Positions 6,805-7,724 of a stretch of 7,724 bases of DNA are shown piece by piece. Within the stretch, counting starts at the first letter, position 1; each line of letters opens with the position of its first letter. The stretch is from contig NZFT01000049.1 in NCBI GenBank assembly GCA_002690755.1, positions 3,589 through 11,312 of the forward strand. Direction: 5' to 3'. The position numbers and the translations under genes were made by a program. The stretch is from Phycisphaerae bacterium. GTDB taxonomy: Bacteria; Planctomycetota; Phycisphaerae; Phycisphaerales; SM1A02. Below the pieces are notes generated by a model. That model was not told the origin of the DNA and did no database searches. It was given only the letters and a program-made list of their open reading frames with translations.

Positions 6805-6819
6805 AGTCGGTTACCGGCT
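6805..6819. repeat. Near-perfect 15-nt dyad, possible operator
   Basis: AGTCGGT and ACCGGCT flank a central T, with six of seven pairs Watson-Crick and one G-T. It lies next to the 12-bp palindrome and upstream of the murC -10-like box. Size and symmetry suit a dimeric regulator, but no specific protein can be named. Confidence 0.3.
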
Positions 6820-6844
6820 GCGACAACGGGGGCCGATGCGCCGA

Positions 6845-6850
6845 TAGACT
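6845..6850 (+). promoter_or_regulatory. Candidate -10 element (TAGACT) of murC
   Basis: TAGACT fits TANNNT and ends 7 nt before the murC ATG. A partial -35 (GCGACA, 6820-6825) lies 19 nt upstream. There is no Shine-Dalgarno sequence, so a leaderless transcript is possible. An 8-nt-period direct repeat (GCCGAT at 6832-6837 and 6840-6845) overlaps it. Confidence 0.3.
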
Positions 6851-6857
6851 GCATACG

Positions 6858-7724
6858 ATGCCAGCCGAAATCGATCCCAGCACCACCGGGAGGACCCGGA
6901 ACGATCCGGACTTCAAAGGTCGATTCGTCCACTTCGCGGGGGTCGGCGGCTCGGGCATGAGCGGCCTCGCCCGGATGATCCAACGGCGGGGCGCCGCCTG
7001 CAGCGGCACCGACTCGACCGAAGGACCCCTCGTCGAGGAGCTTCGAGCGACCGGCATGGCCGTCTCGGTCGGGGACACGGAGGCGTCCGCCACGCTCCCC
7101 GCCGCCTGCGATCTCCTGATCGCCAGCGCCGCGATTCCGAAAACACATCCACTGCTGCTCGACGCCGACCGGCGAGGGATCGAGGCCCTCTCCTACGCGG
7201 AGGCGGTCGGCCGGGCCATGCTCGGACGAACCGCGGTCTCCATCGCGGGAACCCACGGCAAGAGCACCACCACGTCGATGCTCGCCCACGTCCTCGTCCA
7301 CTGCGGACTCGATCCGAGCTTCATCGCCGGCGCGAACTGCCGACAGCTGGGCGGTGGATCGAGGGTCGGCGCGGATCGACTGCCCAACCGCCCCGGAGAC
7401 CCGGCGGCGGGTGATCGGCCTGGAATCTTCGTGGCCGAGGCCTGCGAGTTCAATCGCTCCTTCCACCACCATCATCCGACGATCGCCTTGATCAACAACG
7501 TCGAAGAGGACCACCTCGACTTCTACGCCTCGATCGACGAGATCGTCGAGAGCTTCCACGACTTCGCGAAGATCCTCCCTGCCGCGGATTCCGGCGGACG
7601 ACTGCTGATCGCCCACGAGGGTGGGCACCGACGGGAGATCTCGGCGGGCCTTCGCTGCGGGGTCGCGACGTTCGGTTTCTCGCCCGATGCGGATCACCAG
7701 GTCTTCTTCGACGCCTCCGCCCGG
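6858..7724 (+). CDS. murC: UDP-N-acetylmuramate--L-alanine ligase (MurC), 3' end cut by window
   Basis: MurC adds L-alanine to UDP-N-acetylmuramic acid using ATP, the first peptide-forming step of cytoplasmic peptidoglycan precursor synthesis. The 289 visible residues include the N-terminal Rossmann motif FAGVGGSGMSGLA (26-38), SGTDS (49-53), the ATP P-loop GTHGKSTTT (131-139), the active-site block VAEACEFNRSF (192-202) and NNVEEDHLDFY (213-223). The GSGMSGLA signature separates it from Mpl and from MurD/E/F. The reading frame runs off the window; a full MurC is usually about 450-490 residues. The ATG at 6858 is the only plausible start before the Rossmann fold and has no Shine-Dalgarno sequence. 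There is a short N-terminal extension of about 20 residues and a Pro/Gly/Asp-rich insertion (about 174-188) before the active-site block. The upstream neighbour is a divergent regulator rather than murG or ftsW, so murC begins its own transcription unit here. Confidence 0.97.
   Translation, partial: MPAEIDPSTTGRTRNDPDFKGRFVHFAGVGGSGMSGLARMIQRRGAACSGTDSTEGPLVEELRATGMAVSVGDTEASATLPAACDLLIASAAIPKTHPLLLDADRRGIEALSYAEAVGRAMLGRTAVSIAGTHGKSTTTSMLAHVLVHCGLDPSFIAGANCRQLGGGSRVGADRLPNRPGDPAAGDRPGIFVAEACEFNRSFHHHHPTIALINNVEEDHLDFYASIDEIVESFHDFAKILPAADSGGRLLIAHEGGHRREISAGLRCGVATFGFSPDADHQVFFDASAR

Noticed and set aside
5618..6847. 409-codon plus-strand open frame opposite the response regulator
   Set aside because: It is exactly antisense to a protein with intact REC, AAA+ and HTH motifs; its own translation shows no family signature.
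6693..7697. 334-codon minus-strand open frame opposite murC
   Set aside because: The plus strand carries unmistakable MurC motifs over the same stretch, and this frame would also run into the 5' end of the regulator.
1..7724. High density of GATC/GGATCC-like words throughout
   Set aside because: They follow from strong use of ATC, GAT and CGG/CGA codons in consecutive positions and are not clustered in intergenic DNA, so I see no separate signal.
1..7724. CRISPR arrays, tRNA or rRNA genes, insertion sequences
   Set aside because: I found no regularly spaced repeats, no cloverleaf-like or rRNA-like stretch, and no transposase or flanking terminal inverted repeats.

Overview
The window is GC-rich (about two-thirds G+C by eye) and densely coding. 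The gene content fits a planctomycete, most likely of the Phycisphaerae type: minor pilin-like proteins with a PilX/GspK-like beta-rich domain, a large secreted protein ending in a dockerin-like EF-hand, an NtrC-type regulator, and murC outside a classical division/cell-wall cluster. This assignment is inference from gene types and composition, not from a marker gene.

Layout. (1) Positions 1-2323, plus strand: three tightly overlapping genes. They are the end of an unidentified protein, a GspK/PilX-like minor pilin, and a GspH-like pseudopilin. The junctions overlap as ATGA and TTGA, so they are probably translationally coupled in one minor-pilin/pseudopilin operon whose 5' part lies outside the window. 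(2) Positions 2349-5195, minus strand: one large exported protein of unknown function with a signal peptide, beta-rich body, cysteine cluster and C-terminal EF-hand. It converges on the pilin operon with only 25 bp between stop codons and no convincing terminator there. (3) Positions 5196-5365: a 170-bp leader/intergenic region holding several short inverted repeats, a weak promoter candidate and the ribosome binding site that decides the start of the large gene. (4) Positions 5366-6757, minus strand: a complete sigma-54-dependent response regulator (REC, AAA+, Fis-type HTH), with no histidine kinase in view. (5) Positions 6758-6857: a 100-bp divergent spacer with two palindromes and a -10-like hexamer 6 or 7 nt before each start codon. 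(6) Position 6858 to the window end, plus strand: the first 289 codons of murC (UDP-N-acetylmuramate--L-alanine ligase), cut by the window edge.

The parts do not form one obvious pathway. The pilin-like operon would act at the cell envelope in pilus or type II secretion-like assembly. The large protein is an exported product that could be a client of some secretion route, but nothing here links the two. The regulator could control its own or neighbouring promoters, but I found no good -24/-12 sigma-54 promoter in the intergenic regions. I do not see a clearly new biological system. The most unusual points are the paired leaderless-looking starts in the divergent spacer, the charge-split tail of the GspK/PilX-like protein, and the unclassified exported EF-hand protein with its structured leader.
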